A stretch of 64,000 nt of DNA from Hevea brasiliensis (lineage: Eukaryota; Streptophyta; Magnoliopsida; Malpighiales; Euphorbiaceae): positions 116,600,194 to 116,664,193 of the forward strand of contig NC_079495.1 of NCBI RefSeq assembly GCF_030052815.1, read 5' to 3'. Position 1 is the first letter of the stretch, and each line of letters opens with the position of its first letter. The position numbers were made by a program, and so were the translations under genes. The notes beneath the pieces were generated by a model, which was not told the origin of the DNA, did no database searches, and saw nothing but the letters and a program-made list of their open reading frames with translations. Positions 46,501 through 61,400 of this stretch are shown in pieces.

Positions 46501-46960
46501 AGACTAAATTGGTGTGCAATTACCAGTTACCACCAGCAATTCCTTGCATTGCTTAAGGAACACATCATAACAATTTTCCTTGTTTAAGTTAAAAATCGGC
46601 AAGCGAGTCGCTGCAAGTTTGGATTCATGTCTCGCAGGGTCATCTTGAGGACCAATATCAACTAGTTAGAAAGGGATACATCAGTAAACCCTTCTAAGGC
46701 ATTCTATTTATGAAGAAATCTTAATAGCAGGCAAAAGAAGTTCAATGCCCCATGAATGGAGGTTCAACCAAAACAAATACAGGATCGCACAATAAGGAAG
46801 CTAAAACAAATCAACAGAAAAGGTTAATAAGTTATGCTTGTCTGTAATAAATCACTCAACATGTTCCTCAACTTAAATTGTAAATTGTATTCTTGACTAA
46901 TCTCGTGCATAGCTTTCGAGCAACTCTTCCACTACAATGAAATCAAAACTTCCAATGCAA

Positions 46961-48987
46961 TCACCCACACCATCCAATGGTCTTATTTATTTTGAAACCA
47001 GTTTCAGAAGGCTCTGGTGCTGGTGGAGGTCTCTGCTCTCTTGGCTTGGCAGGGTCTACAAAAATTACCCATCCATCCAAAAATTTGGCATTCATCCCCT
47101 CTCTGGCCTTCTCTGCTTCATCTATTGTTGTATATGTGACAAAACCAAACCCCTTTGATCTTCTAGAGACCCTGTCCACTGCGACTTTTGCTGGAGAACC
47201 AAAAGGAAGGACTTCGGGTATGAGAAACACCAGATAAACATACTATGGGAAAACATTAACTATAAAATATTGCATTTACCTTCAACAAGCTGTCCAAAGG
47301 GAGAAAATGCCTCTTTAAGCTTCTCATCTGTTGTTAGTCTTGAAAGGCCTACTTGTTTACACCATAAAGAAGAGCCAGTAACTTTTCAAAAGAGTGCATG
47401 TATTTCATGTTTCATTTAATCTCATCGACACATGGTTAAAATTTGAAAAAAAATGCAGGACTTCCACAAAGCTTCAAATAACTAGATCTGTAGATCATAC
47501 ATAAGAAATGACATACTACTGGCATCTTCTTCTTTAAATACACTCCAAACTTTTAAAGGGAAGACGGTCATATGGAGTAAAACTCTTGATCTCTTTTACT
47601 CTGAAACAAGCACTCGATCATTGGACTACTAGCCCAATGCCATCAAAATTCCATACTTGACCGTTTGACTACTAGCCCAATGCCATCAAAATTCCATGTG
47701 CATAAAAACAAGGTTGTACACAAATATGTCTAAATAACTACCAGTGCACTTTTCCACTCGGCACAAGATTGATCATTCTAACCCTTGATTGGAAAACTGG
47801 CATCATAATGATAATTAAAATATCTGGAGAAAGGACTTAGGAACTTAAAAGTGTTTTAAATTGTTTCTCATTTTTTTAACATAAGCACTGATCTTTTCCA
47901 TATAGAGTTATCAACATTAACAATCTAGACAAGAATATTCTTGCATTAGAGAACAAGAGTAGTTCACTGAAACATTCGCTAATTTTAAGGAGGTAAAGAA
48001 ACATACCAAAATCTAATGAAGTACATACTAATTCTAGCAGGCAAACAGCATAGCCACTCCTTTCATTTCCATTTCTTGGTAAACAAATTCCATTATACGT
48101 ATTCATATTGCCATCTATCCTAGTATCATGTGCAAAAGAAAATATAATCCCCAAGTAAAGGGGCTTTGAACCATGTAAAAGGCACTGGTAAAATTAGGCT
48201 AGGGGATTAGCAGCCAAAAGGGCTTCAAGTGAGTAGAATTCTAGTTCTACTATTTCTACTTTAAAGCTAAGCACCAACGCACTTTTTAATACATCTTCCA
48301 TGACAATAAGCACTAGGTACTCACAAAAATGCACAAACAGACATCTAGATCTTACAAATATTCATTCTTCACTCAACTGATAGTTGCATCTAGGTTTATC
48401 TTCAGCCGCCTAGACAATCTCCTGCCAAACTAACCCACATAAAAGCGAAGCCACAATGAAAGACATTTGGGCAACTTCTAGATAAGTGTAACAAATGCTA
48501 CAAGAAATCACTGGATATTCAAAAAATGATTGATTTTCAGTTTGCCATCTCTTTAAGCAGAGGAAGATTCACAGCCCTATACTACTATGAATTCATGGGT
48601 AGGCATCTATTTGGTTGAATTATGGATTCTTAATTCCATCCCCATTTTGAGCTGGAGAAAACTCAAAATGCAAAATTTCACCATAAAATACCATGTCTGG
48701 TCTAAGGATAATGCATCATTACCCACAAAACCTCAACTACATAAACCCACAACATTCAATATCTACCATATAGCAAGAAAAATCAGTACAATTCCCAAAA
48801 TAAAGAAAAATAAATAAATTAAATTAAATTCCAAAAACAGAAGGAGAAAGAGGGAAAGGGACGTACCACTGACGAAAAGCTTTGGAGAAGTGAGAGTTGA
48901 GTAGAGACGAGAAGAGAAGAGCTGCGGTTGGAGAGTAGGAGAAGCTGAGCCTGAGAGAAAGCGTCGAATTGTTGAAGCGAACGCCAT
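46961..48987 (-). CDS. Organelle-type RRM RNA-binding protein, short form
   Basis: Three exons on the minus strand: 48987-48867, 47348-47280, 47190-46961, joined in frame to a 139-aa protein. Residues 1-33 (MAFASTIRRFLSG, rich in Ser/Arg, few acids) look like a mitochondrial or plastid presequence. A single RRM covers about 36-114: RNP2 is LFVSGL (37-42) and RNP1 is KGFGFVTY (76-83). The short Pro-rich tail (PPPAPEPSE) has no Gly-rich region, unlike typical GRPs. Plant relatives include organelle RRM proteins that take part in C-to-U editing and small RNA-binding proteins; which one this is cannot be decided here. Stop TGA at 46961-46963. The start is the only ATG before the first donor. Confidence 0.93.
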
Positions 48988-49019
48988 CTTCCAGTTCCAA
49001 ATTCTAAAGATCGATGGCT

Positions 49020-50150
49020 TTGAGAAATGAAATTAATCTCAGAGGCTTACGTGCTATTAGGGCTTTCCAAAACCCTTCCTTTGTGTATGGCTTTAACGTT
49101 TGTTAGAATCTTCTCGAATTTCGCATCGTTTTTATTTAATTTTCTTTCAAATTTGTTTTAAAACAAATAATTTTAATTGCTATATTATCATAAGTAAAAA
49201 ATATATTAGAATATAATTGTTTATGAACTAAATTATGATTAAATTAACTTAACCTTTAAATACAAAAAATTATAAATAATTCATGTCTTTTATAAACAAT
49301 TCTAGTATATAGTTATTATTTATTTATTTATTTTTAATTATAATTCAAACTTCACTCCTCAATTAATTTGACTTTTAAAATTTAAATAATAAAAAATTAT
49401 TCTTATAAAATTAATTACCATTCAAATTTCTCTGTTAATTAATTTAATCTGAATTATTTTAACTTATTTTACAAGGAGTTTCTTCAATTTTAATTTGGAC
49501 ATAATCATGGCTAACTAATTAATTTGTAGCATAATAATAAAAAAAAATTCATATTTCATTCTTTTCATATATAAAAAATTATCAAATTATGCCCCTTATA
49601 TTATCTACATTAGCTATGAGTAAAGCACGAGTAACCCAAACTAATTGTGATTATGTAAACTTATGAGTAATTTATATATATATATATTTGTTTAAAAATA
49701 TCATAATATCATATACTAAATCATGAATTTTAAAACCATATTTGAAATATGTTCTGCTTACAAAAAAATTTTCAGATATGTTGACAACATTTTAAATTAA
49801 TTAGTAAATATTTTCATTATCCATTTAATTTATATGATCTCAATTCTCAAATTTGATTTTAACTCATTTAAATTTGTGACCAAAATATAAAATCTATGTA
49901 CAGTAAGGCTACGTTTGATAGACCTAATCAAATTTCTATTGAATCTAAATAATTTTTTTTTTATTCTATTTCAATAAAAAATATAATTACATTACATTAC
50001 TTTAATATTTACCAATCGTATTAATAGATAAAACAAAGGGAAATACTTCTAATATGGGTTAATAAAAAAAAAATTATCTAGCTAAACGGGGGAGGGAAAA
50101 GAGGAATGAAGAAAAAAGGAGAGTATAAATAGAAACTGCAGATGCAAATA
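49020..50150. other. AT-rich intergenic DNA
   Basis: Upstream of the RRM gene and downstream of the PHD gene. No coding, RNA gene or element recognised. Confidence 0.6.
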
Positions 50151-50435
50151 TAACATTTTTTCAGAAAAAGAATGTTTTCCTTGCACAAAACAAACGACTA
50201 CAAGAACAGAAGCAAGCAAGAAATTTATGAGACACGCATGCATTATAAAAGGTCAGCACGCTCTGATTCTTTTTACAGTCATTTATCTTCTTTTCTTGTT
50301 GCTCTTCAATTCTAGTTAGTACAAGAAAACAATCCTCAATAAGATTTTGACTTTGCTGCCTGCTGTCCACAATATCAAAATAGCAGACCACATTACAGGA
50401 ATAGAGTTGAGTATAATTCCAGAGAGTCCAAGCTG

Positions 50436-52430
50436 CTACTCGATTATCTGGGGGACCGCCTTCTCCAGCATTGATGTACCCTTGAATATTGTCAACTGCA
50501 GCTCCCTTGTATACTTCGACACCTGGGCATAAAAATAGTTTGTTTATTAGTATCAGTGCTTATTCAAGGAGGTTACATGCTCATCCTTTCCTCTTTTTGA
50601 ATAAAATCAGTAGCTCAGTCCCATTTGCAGTTCCATGATCTTATAAAATCTAATTTAAATCTGAATTAGAGCAGTCAACGTCTAATTTCAATTCTCATTC
50701 CATATTATGAAAGTCATCCATGTTATTTTGGACCTCTCATATATTATGACTTGGCATGCGGCATGCCTACAAATAATTCTGCCGTGTCCATAACATAAAA
50801 ACCAAAAACACTCGATAATAAAACAACACAAGAACCCTCCCATTTCATGTTTATGTAGTTCTTTGTTGCAGCCAAAGCATACGGTTTTCTCAATTTCATG
50901 AACATTTTACAACTTCATTCATCATCACTGAAACAAGAAAATATACCCCAACTATTCATGAAATTGCAAGATAATGATGTAACATACTTGTCCCTCGTTC
51001 ATCTTTCTGAAGCCAAATCTTCCTGTCCAGATTGACTCAGCTTCCTCAGCTGCTGGTAGCACTAGGTTTACCACCTTCAGAGAGCACAGTAACCTCTCAA
51101 TGCATGAGAATAGTGCTTGGAAGTAACCCTGGAAATAGAAATTAAAAGAAGAACGAGGTTATCTATTAGCAAGTTCAAGAACCATGGAAAGAAGTGTAAA
51201 CAAGGTAAACTTAAAATAACGCACTCACCTTTCCTTGATGTTCTCTACTTGTCGCAACTAGAGGAAGCTCAGCAACTTCCCTACCAAAAATTCTAAGAAG
51301 ACCAGCTGAAACAACAACATTCCTGTGGATGCATTAAACATGCAATTATTTAATGCTACACATATCCTAGATACATTAATCAAATAAAATACAAGAAGCG
51401 GGGAAAAAAAAGGTCAAGAACTCAAATAAAATTAGCATTTAATGAAAAACTACATACCTTACTAGCAATAGCACACAGTACATCCCCCCAAATTCTTGGC
51501 CGGAAATATTTCTCCTGCAAAAAATTCCAAGATCAGTAATCAGACTAGTAATTTATATCTTGTAAACCCGACCCTAACAGTTGAAAGTAATTAGAAATTA
51601 CAGAGATTGAAGATAACAAAAACAAAAAAAAAAAATTATCAAATAAACAGCTAACCTTATGGCATTCTCATTCCCCTATACTATGCTACAACAACAACAA
51701 CAAAGCCTTAATCCCAGACTAGTTAGAATCGGTTATATGGTTTTTTCGTCATTTAGTTCTATTTGAGATGGAATATCACTTGTAGAAATAAGTCTCACAT
51801 TGGCAATGTACAAGAAAATTAAAGGGTATAAGTGTTGGCAAACCAAACCGAAATGGAATAAGAATATCATTTTTCCTTACTAAAGAAGAGCGGGAAAAGC
51901 AAAGACAATTTTTTCTCCATGTGCAAAAAGGATCCACGTTATTCTTGGTTTGATTTTCTAATTTCCTTCCAATTTAAGGTCCATAAAGGAAAGAAGGATC
52001 TTTCCTTGTTATTTCCTTATCCCATCCATTCAACCAAAATGAGAGAAACCAACACTTTTTCCTTCCAACTCTCTTATGCCACTCATCTTTCTAACCAAGT
52101 AAGTATTTGTTTGGGGACCCAAACTCACGAGGCCTAACTTGGTGTTTGGCAACAAAGAAATTGAGACATCTGAAAACAAAGAGGAATCTGAGACAAAGAG
52201 GAGAGGCAGATGAAATCACAAGGAGAGGAGAGAACTGACAAAGATATGTGAAATAGATCTGTTGTTATTTGCTTAATTTATGGCTGACAGGATATTCATT
52301 CTACTAACTGAAAGAAGTCACCATGCAAATATGTTCCTCACAAGGTCCAGAGACAGCTTGCAAAAGTTTTGACGTTACATCCAATGCACAAACGGGGAAA
52401 GACTTTAAAGAAGAGAATGCATTTCCCTAA

Positions 52431-52474
<44 letters not shown>

Positions 52475-55400
52475 GAAAATTAACATGCATATCAAGGATT
52501 CAAGACTGACATAAGAAGACAAGCCTCAAATGTGGCTGCTTTAATCAAGAACAATGTAATAAAAAAATATTTGTAGCAATAAAATATTTTGACCAGGAAA
52601 ATATATTACTGTAAGCAATAAAACAAAAAATGAAAGGGCAAATTACCCATAGACCATAACAGGAATCAGATCACGACCACTTTTTGCAACGATGGGATCA
52701 AAACACTCCTGCCAAGAGAAAACAGAGCACAATCATGTACAATGATTCAAACTTGGGAAAATGTATATTATACATTGAGCACACTTCTTCTAAAATTACA
52801 AAATTATACTGCCAGTAAAAGAGTGGAACATACAGACGAAGTCTATCCAAAGAAAAAAAAACCCTTTTGATGAATGAATTTCCGTGCAAACCATGCACTG
52901 AAAGACATCAAGTCACAAGCAAATTCATGGCCTAGGAACGTACACTTGTTTGCAATGAGCATTCCAATTTCAAGTGATCATATGAATAACAGAGAGCCCA
53001 TAGGGGAGAAAAAGAAAGCAATTAAATTCAACAAGGTATCATCAACATACTCGAAAAATTGCAGCAGCTGATGACAACAATGAAAGATCTTCTTTGTCAC
53101 GACTTTTTCCCATCAGAATCCGCCATTGAACATCATCATTTGCTAGTCCATCCATAGATGATCCTTTCTCAGCATGCTTTCTAGTTATGATATTCAACTG
53201 TGACGCAGGAATTAACTGTATTCCGCTAGAAACAAAATTCCTTAGAGCCATATAGATCCGATTGCAGTCATTAGAACAGAACCAATTACCCTTGGGGAGA
53301 GCCTGTGGTGAGATATACAACAAAAATTAACAAGTTTCTTTGCAGCATCATAAAAACTAACTATTGCAAGATTATAGACCTACTTTTAGATCACATAGTC
53401 CATTGTCCCGCAAGCAACCAACATGGAACTCCCTCTCACACTGAAATGGAACATAAAGGTAACAACGCAAAAATAATCAGCATTTTTTTTAAGAAAAAAA
53501 AAAAAAGAAGGCTAGTGTGAATGCTCAAAATAGAAGGATTAACATACTTGGTCACAAAGGATAACTGTTCGGTCATCAAAGTTATTTGTGCTAAAATCAT
53601 GAGCTCTGGTACACATAACAAAAACAAGGTAAGGTGTGACAACAGAAAATGGCAAGTAGATTCAATGAACAAAGAACAATTTCATTATTAAATAAATTAG
53701 AATAAACAAACAAAATCCAAGAAAAATTTCAACTCAAAAAGTAATTTTGGTGTCATAGAATAATAGCAAATCCTATTATCAATCACTAGACAAAAAAAAT
53801 AATTGTGAGTTGTGACAACAGTAAATAATATAGAGGAAGATCAAAACAAAACAGAAGAAGGAAGGGAGAGGGAAAAGAATGTTGAGGGCAAGGAAAATAC
53901 CTTTTGGACAATGTCACTATTGTCGCAAGTTTATTATTGAGAGAACACCTAAGTATTGTGGGAATACTAGAGTGTGGGACAAAATGAAGCCTCATGCATG
54001 ATAGCTAGTGTCATTTGGTTTCCTTCACTACTAATGTAACATCCACCATTTTTCTATGCCAGAATTTTTGCTGTTGTTGGGAAAATCCAGTAAAACTTAG
54101 GGTTTTAAGGACGGCAGAAATAATGGTAGGTGCTATATGTAGCACAAGTGTTATGTTAGAGAGTTTAAGGGTTGAAATTTTTGCAAGTATAAGGTCTCTT
54201 TTTTGGACAGCCAAAGCCGAAAGCCCTTTACAACCGAGGGTATAAAAGGTTTAAGTGGCTCGTTTTTCTTCAAAGGAAATTCAAAATTTTTCTCACTACC
54301 AACTTCTTTCTCTACTACTATATGCAGCTGAGGATTGAACAAATCCTTCTCAGATTTTCATTCTTTTCTATAATTTTTCTTCTTTTGAACAAGTTTTGGT
54401 GCCTACAATCCTGTTAGGGTGCTAGAGCAAAGAGTACAGCTAAAGCTTCAAGGAAGAAAAGTTTTGTTGTTTGTATGTGAGGTTACTACTAAATGTTTCT
54501 TTTTTTCTTCGGGTCCAATTAAGTGATTAAGTGCATGAGTTGCAGCTTTGAGCAATGAAGTAGTAGTTTGGTTTGGAATTCCTTTTCTTTTAGCAATTTG
54601 AATTTAGGATTCTTAAAAGTTAAGGGATCTATGGATGCATGTTACGAGTTTATTTCTTTAAAGTTAGTATAATGTTATAGTTGGAAATTCTATATTGAAT
54701 TGAAGATTTGAACATTTGAATTTAGTTTTAATTGTTGAAATCTTTGATGATTAATGGATTTTTTTTATGGATTTTAAAATTTTGGTTGATGCATGTCTTG
54801 ATTTTGGGGTTTCTTGAAACTAGTTAAGAGTTTTAAGGTTTATGAGCATGTTAGATTTTGGGTTTTTAGAGCTTTAAACATGTGTTGGTTTTATTTTGGG
54901 AGTGAAGATTTTTAGCAGTTCGAACAGAGAATTCTAAAAATTTCTTAGTTTGGTTGCCGAAAACCATTGTTTCGGCAGCCGAAATAGCTACTGCCGACCA
55001 AGGCTATTTAAGTTTCAGCATTTCGACAGCTAAAGTTCTCTACTAAGCCTACCCATTTTCCTATTCTATTTTAAGACTCCAAAACTTGTTTTTTAGACCC
55101 CAAATGACCAAGAATTGATACTATGATGTATACATAGAGTTATAGAGATTCGGTAACTCATTTGGGTCTATCTTTTATTGAATCAAACTTCAAGACCCGA
55201 AAAGCTACAGAAAAGGAATACCTATCATTCATGTTTGGTTTTTGATAGACTACAAAAGATGAGTAACACTAACCTAATGAATGCTAATCTTTTTAATTAA
55301 CTATAATGAAACTCATGAACATCCACATGCATCATTTCATGATATTATTATGTTGTATGTATCTAGAATACGAATATATGTTGCATTACTACATAATTAA

Positions 55401-58400
55401 TTGTTGATGCTTGATAGATGCTGGATGATCTACTGATTTTCCCTATGCTATGGATATGTTATAATCATGCATGATATGATGTAGTAAGACCAAGTAAGGC
55501 CTAATAAGTCCCTGACTCACTATTTACGATAGAGAAAGACCTGAGGAACTTTTTTTATAAGCCGGACACATTGGTTATGTTATTTATTAAGACAAAATCC
55601 TGATGAGCATCTTTATGAGCCAGGCAAATTGATCATGGCAAATCATTGGTGATAAGTCTATCTTATGTGAATTATTTGTGTTGTATAAACTCATGTGATT
55701 TGATGCTGCATATTTATGAATTGAATAATATGACAAACGAATATCCGTTAGTTTACTCACTGAACTTTCCAAAACTTACCCTCTTCTCTTAATCCCAGGT
55801 AAAGTGTTATAGGATTAGAGACATCTACAAGAAATGATAAGAAGAAGCTGAGATCTAGCAAGTTGTATATGTATGATTTGAGGTTTATCAGTGGACATTT
55901 AATTGTAATGATTAAATACTGTGCTTGATTTTAGTGTATAGACAGTATGAAGTACGCAAGAACAACATGGTTTGTACGTTTACCTTAAACTCTAAGCACT
56001 CTTTGATTATTATGTATGAATAGTTGAATTACACTTTAGAGTTTTATGAATGTTATGAAAAGATTCAAAATTCTGAGCCATTTTAAAAAGAAATGTTTTA
56101 TGCCATGATTGAAATGCTAAAGTGTAATTGCTTATGAGTTGCTTAGGTTTTAGTTTATATGGAATAAAGAAATGTTTTAACAAGTTTTTTAGATTTGCTA
56201 TGGATTTCGGCAACCTTAAGCTTACCCACTTCCTAGTGCCGATAGTGGCCACCTAGTTGGGTCGTTACAACTAATACATATGAGACGTTTTTCTTTCCTT
56301 ATACTTAGTTTAAAATTAATCAATAAGAGAGTCTTTCAATATTCAGACTTGAAAAAGGAAAGAATCAACTAAATTAATCAATTCACTTGATATGCTATTG
56401 GTTCACTCAAACAACCTCAATTGAAGTATATCTTTTATTTGGTATATAGATTCAAATTGGTAGGGTAAGGAATTAAATAATAAGATTTGTTTGATTCTTA
56501 CAACTATGCTACCTTAAAAACCTAGAATGACACATAAATTAGTTCAAAAAATACAACCCTAAATTGGGTAGAATTAAGAAACTAAAAGATGATTCACCTA
56601 ACCAACCATAACTAACTCGATATTAAATTAGTTTAATCATGCTAATTGCTAAGTTAACCACATAAAAATGGATGAACAAAACATAGTTTACCTTCAATGA
56701 ATGGACTGTTATGATTCAAGGAAAATTTACTCTCATGAAATACATAGTTTTACCCTTTTAACCGAAGGATAGTTCCAAAAGTCAATATGAATGAACCCTA
56801 ATGATATATGGGTAAAATTATATTTGTAAAAATAAAATTTAACATGATCTCTTTATTTAACATAGCTCTCTTGAGTGAGAATTAAGAAGCTTAAAAGGTT
56901 GAAGGTTAAGAAAATAATATTGGCTTTATATAATTGTTGCCAACTATGATAAGGATCATGGTAAATGAATATCGTAGGATGTGAGAAGAGGTTGTGATAT
57001 AGGGTTGTGGAAGTTTATTCAATAGGAACAAAAAGATTCCTTTCATAATGTTCGTAACATTAGAAAATTTGATCTATTTCAATATGATGTTTTAGTGTCA
57101 AAGCGTTCCCCCCTAAAATAGGCAAGTTCCAATTCCATTTGTTGGATTGGAAAAAAGATTAATTGTTAATTACTTGCAAGCAAATATCTTTGATATGCAT
57201 TTTGCACACAATATAGGATTTAAAGAAGAGAGATATTCCTAGTGTTTTTAGATTTACTATATATATAATATGATAGTAGGAATGAACAGAGAAACAAGGT
57301 AGCATGAGTGAAATTTAATATGGGTTGCCTTAAAGTGAATTTCATTATCTCACTATGGTTAAGAGACCATGGAAAGGGGTAGATCCAGTTCTTTCTTAGA
57401 TGACATTTAGAACACATATGCACATAACTTTTCTTAGGGTGAGAAACCTAAATTATAGATGCCCTTAAAAGCAAGGAATATTTTAGCAGTAGAACTTTTG
57501 CAAAAGTGATACAAGATTAACCAACTGCTTCACTTTTACATACAGGATGAAAGATTTGAGAGTTTGCCCATTTAGTTGTGAGAATGTGCTAAGTAGAAGT
57601 TGATTTGTGGTGTATAAGATGACATTGAGAACAAGAAGCTTGATTTGCTGCTTTTGTCTATGTGTATGTATGTGTTGAGAAGAAGCCATAAATTTTGTTG
57701 ATTTTCTGTATTATGCAAATGATTCACTGCTTTTGCATATGGGTTGTGATGCCTTGGTGTCTATAGATCTTATTCCTTTGCATAATAACAAGGAGAATTT
57801 TATTTCACACACACACATGTATAACACCTATCACCATTTGCAAAATAAAAAAGACTGGAAGTTCTTAAGCAACTAACCTGCAAAAAACACAACCACCAAC
57901 TTCATATTCTGGAGTTTTAACAACTCGTGTCAACCGAATGACAATTGGTCTCGTAATGTTTCCTCCGTGTTCAAACTTATTACAGTTTGAACACTGCCAA
58001 ACTCCATTAGGAACACACTGCAAACCCAAACATGCTGCCACAGACAGATCCAACCAAATTAAAAAGAATAAAAGAGGACCTTACACCAATTCATAATTAA
58101 TCAAGGTAAAGATATATTATGTAATCTATTTTCTCCAATAAAAGATTAAAAGAATAATTAACAAGTCTATTTTCTCCAATAAAAGATTAAAAAGAATAAA
58201 GAGAAATCAAGATTGGGGTGGTGATAATGTCTGGTCCATTAACCAGAACCATCTATAGGGGAGGCATTTTAAAATCATGAAGAATTTAAGCACAACTAAT
58301 GCATCTGGAGATATAATTTTAGACACTGAAAAATGCCATGAAAACAACAAGAGACCATGAGCTTTGCTTGGTAGCAAATGAGATATCTATAAAATCATAG

Positions 58401-61400
58401 CATAAAAAAAAATGTATTTAAGAATAGAAAAGCATAAGGAAATATCTACCTAGATGAAAAGCTCGAGGGCAACTCTCGCAAAAGATAAGATCCCCTCCAT
58501 CACCACATTTTGCGCACATATCATCACTTACACCAGTAGTAATGCTTTGCCCATTCGCCAATGAAATGGCTATATCATGGAGGGTCAAGCCATTGGAAGT
58601 ATATATGTGGCGATATCTGCAAAGAACGTTAAAAAGTTTATTAGAAATAAAAATTCAATTCACTCCAACATGCCAACAACCTTTAAGGTTTACTTACGGT
58701 TGACGCCTGGCAGCCATTCCAGCATGAGCTTCAAATTGAGATGGGCTTATCTATTCATAAATAAAACAATGACAAAATTATGAGTGAAGGAGAAAGGACC
58801 CCTATGATGACATGAAAAATTATAAATCTAATGTGAATTTACACATAAAGATCAAACTGAGATGGGCTAATCTATTCACCAATAAAATAAAGATACAATT
58901 ATAATTGAGAGAGAGAGAGAGAGGGAGAGAGAAAGAGAGAGAGAGCTCTCCTAGCATCAGAAGGAGAATTCTAAATCTAATATATTAATGTACAACTTAA
59001 TGATATTACCTCTCTGTCACAGCAACTGCAGACTATACCATTTCCTTGCTTGTAACCAGCCAACAGTTCCTGGAAAAACATACCATTAATAAATTTGTTA
59101 ACAATACGCATCAACATACGGATATTATTTAAATATTAATAGCAACCCTTCATTTAATTATCAAACAACTCACTTGTCCTTTGACAAAATAAGCCAATTC
59201 AGCACCATCTGGAAGACCATTTGGCATGAAAAGTAAGCGGTGAAGATCATTATCCCTGTTAACGTAGAGAGAAATTTCAAGTTACAAAATTCATTCAAGG
59301 AAAAATTGTGATATAATACAAAAGAGAATAGACAAGAAAATAATAAATAAATAAATAAAGAACCTTCTCTTAGTGCCTCCTTCATTTGTTTTCTTTTGTT
59401 GCATAAGTAAGCTAGGCCTGCAAAACAAATGTAATAAAGGTAAACACAACATAGCAACATATATGCAATTACTGGGCCTTTGGGTACTACTCCTTCATCC
59501 ATATATGCAACATACCAACAAAAAATCCACTATCTATGAAAACTAAATAAAAAGAATAGAATGTGAGAGAACCGCTTCAATGCACGCTTTTGCTCTTCTG
59601 GCATCTCTATATATTTTTCTTGTCTAAAGGGGTTGTTATTCAAGGAGCTTGAAGCAAGGCAAAAGCTTTCTTCTAAAGCTTGACTGGAGTAGCTGCAAGT
59701 TATAACAAATCATGTTTAGCCAAAATTAACAAAATGAGGCTTAGGCAACATGGCTCATAGTTTGAAAATTGTCACAGAAAAAGACATTATGCCCTAAGCC
59801 AACTTTTGCCTTCATGATAATCATTTTAATAAATCATCATTTTCATTTGACTAAAAATTATCATCGTTTTATTTTGGCTTCAGATTTTCCAAAAATCAAA
59901 GAAGGTATGGATCTAATAAAATTAAGCATGATCAAGTAACTAAACAATGGCAAAAAGTATAAAAAGTTATACCAAAAGTGGGAAAAGTACACAAATGCAA
60001 ATAAATTCAACAATGAAAAGTAATTACCGATTATTATCATTTTCTTTTCTTCAATATTAGAATCATTAAGATATTAAGACTTCAATTAAAAAAGTAGACG
60101 TAACTAAATTGTCACTATTAAGGGATCCAAGAACAACAAATTTATCAATACATAAAATCATAAATATAGATAGATTCATAGATAGGCATATTTCGAAATT
60201 TATACATAGCTAGAAATACAAATATGTTACATATAACACAAACGCATGAGCAGTTGAGCACGTGCTAGCACACGCACACACACAGAGATCTGAAAGCAGT
60301 GAGAAACATAACAATTGCAAGCAATCCTTCACTTTTAAATTTAATCTTAAAAAGATGAAAAGGATAAGGGCATGAAACAGTGCAGTGTAGTGAAATCTGA
60401 TCTCTAACCTTAGCAAAGCAGTAATGTCTAGATCTATGTGGACAGGAATACTCACAGAGAGGAGAAAGTATGGTGTATCTAGAATGGCCTCAATAGAAGA
60501 TAGCAAGATAAGGTTGCCTTTTAAATGTAGCACAACCAATGCATGAAAATTATTTTCACCTAACCTCCTTATAAAGCCGAATAGCACTTGAAGAGAGAAA
60601 ATTTGGCTCCATCTAAAAAGGCTTCAGGGAGAAGAGAACGGGATAAGGTTGCATTTAAACCTAGATTACAAAAAATTAATTTTGGAAAACTAATTTCACC
60701 TATCCCTCTCATTCAAAAGGAAAGTCCACAGAAAAGAAAGAAAGCTTGGATCTATCTGGAAAAGCCATGTACAGAAGAGAAACAGGTAAGGTTGCCTTTT
60801 TAATCTAGTAGACGTTTGGTTGCCAGAATTCAATATTCCTATATGGAATTACTTTCTTGGGAAACTAGATTTTCAGCAAAATGATTCTAGAAATGTAACA
60901 TTATCATATTTGATTACAATTTCAATTTTCTTTGGAATGTATAATTATTATGTTTGGTTAGTATAAGAAAAAATACAAATAAAATGAAGTAAATTAACAA
61001 ATTACCATAATAACTCTAATTTAAATATATTTTATTCAGATATCTATAATCGTAAAAAATTGTCATTAAAAATTAATCAAAACCATGATAGAGCCATAAT
61101 AAAAAAAAATGTGACTGAGCATAACCACAGAAATTCTATAATCTCAACAACTTAACATTCATAATATTATAATAAGGGATATTAGTGCCTATATTTATTT
61201 TTTAATTTGTCACTCTAATGGGAAAGCGACTTGCCTGCCATTTTGAGAAGCAAAAGTGGGACCCACAGATTTAGGAACTTAACTTTTCTAGTATGACATT
61301 CTCATACAAACCAAACATGAGAATTTGACATTCTAAGTTACTTTCCTTGGCAATTTTGACAACCAAACACATCATAGACCATTTTGATAAATTTCACATG

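Noticed and set aside
50161..50391. 76-codon minus-strand ORF after the PHD gene
   Set aside because: It overlaps the 3' untranslated region downstream of the TAG at 50436-50438 and has no recognisable domain.
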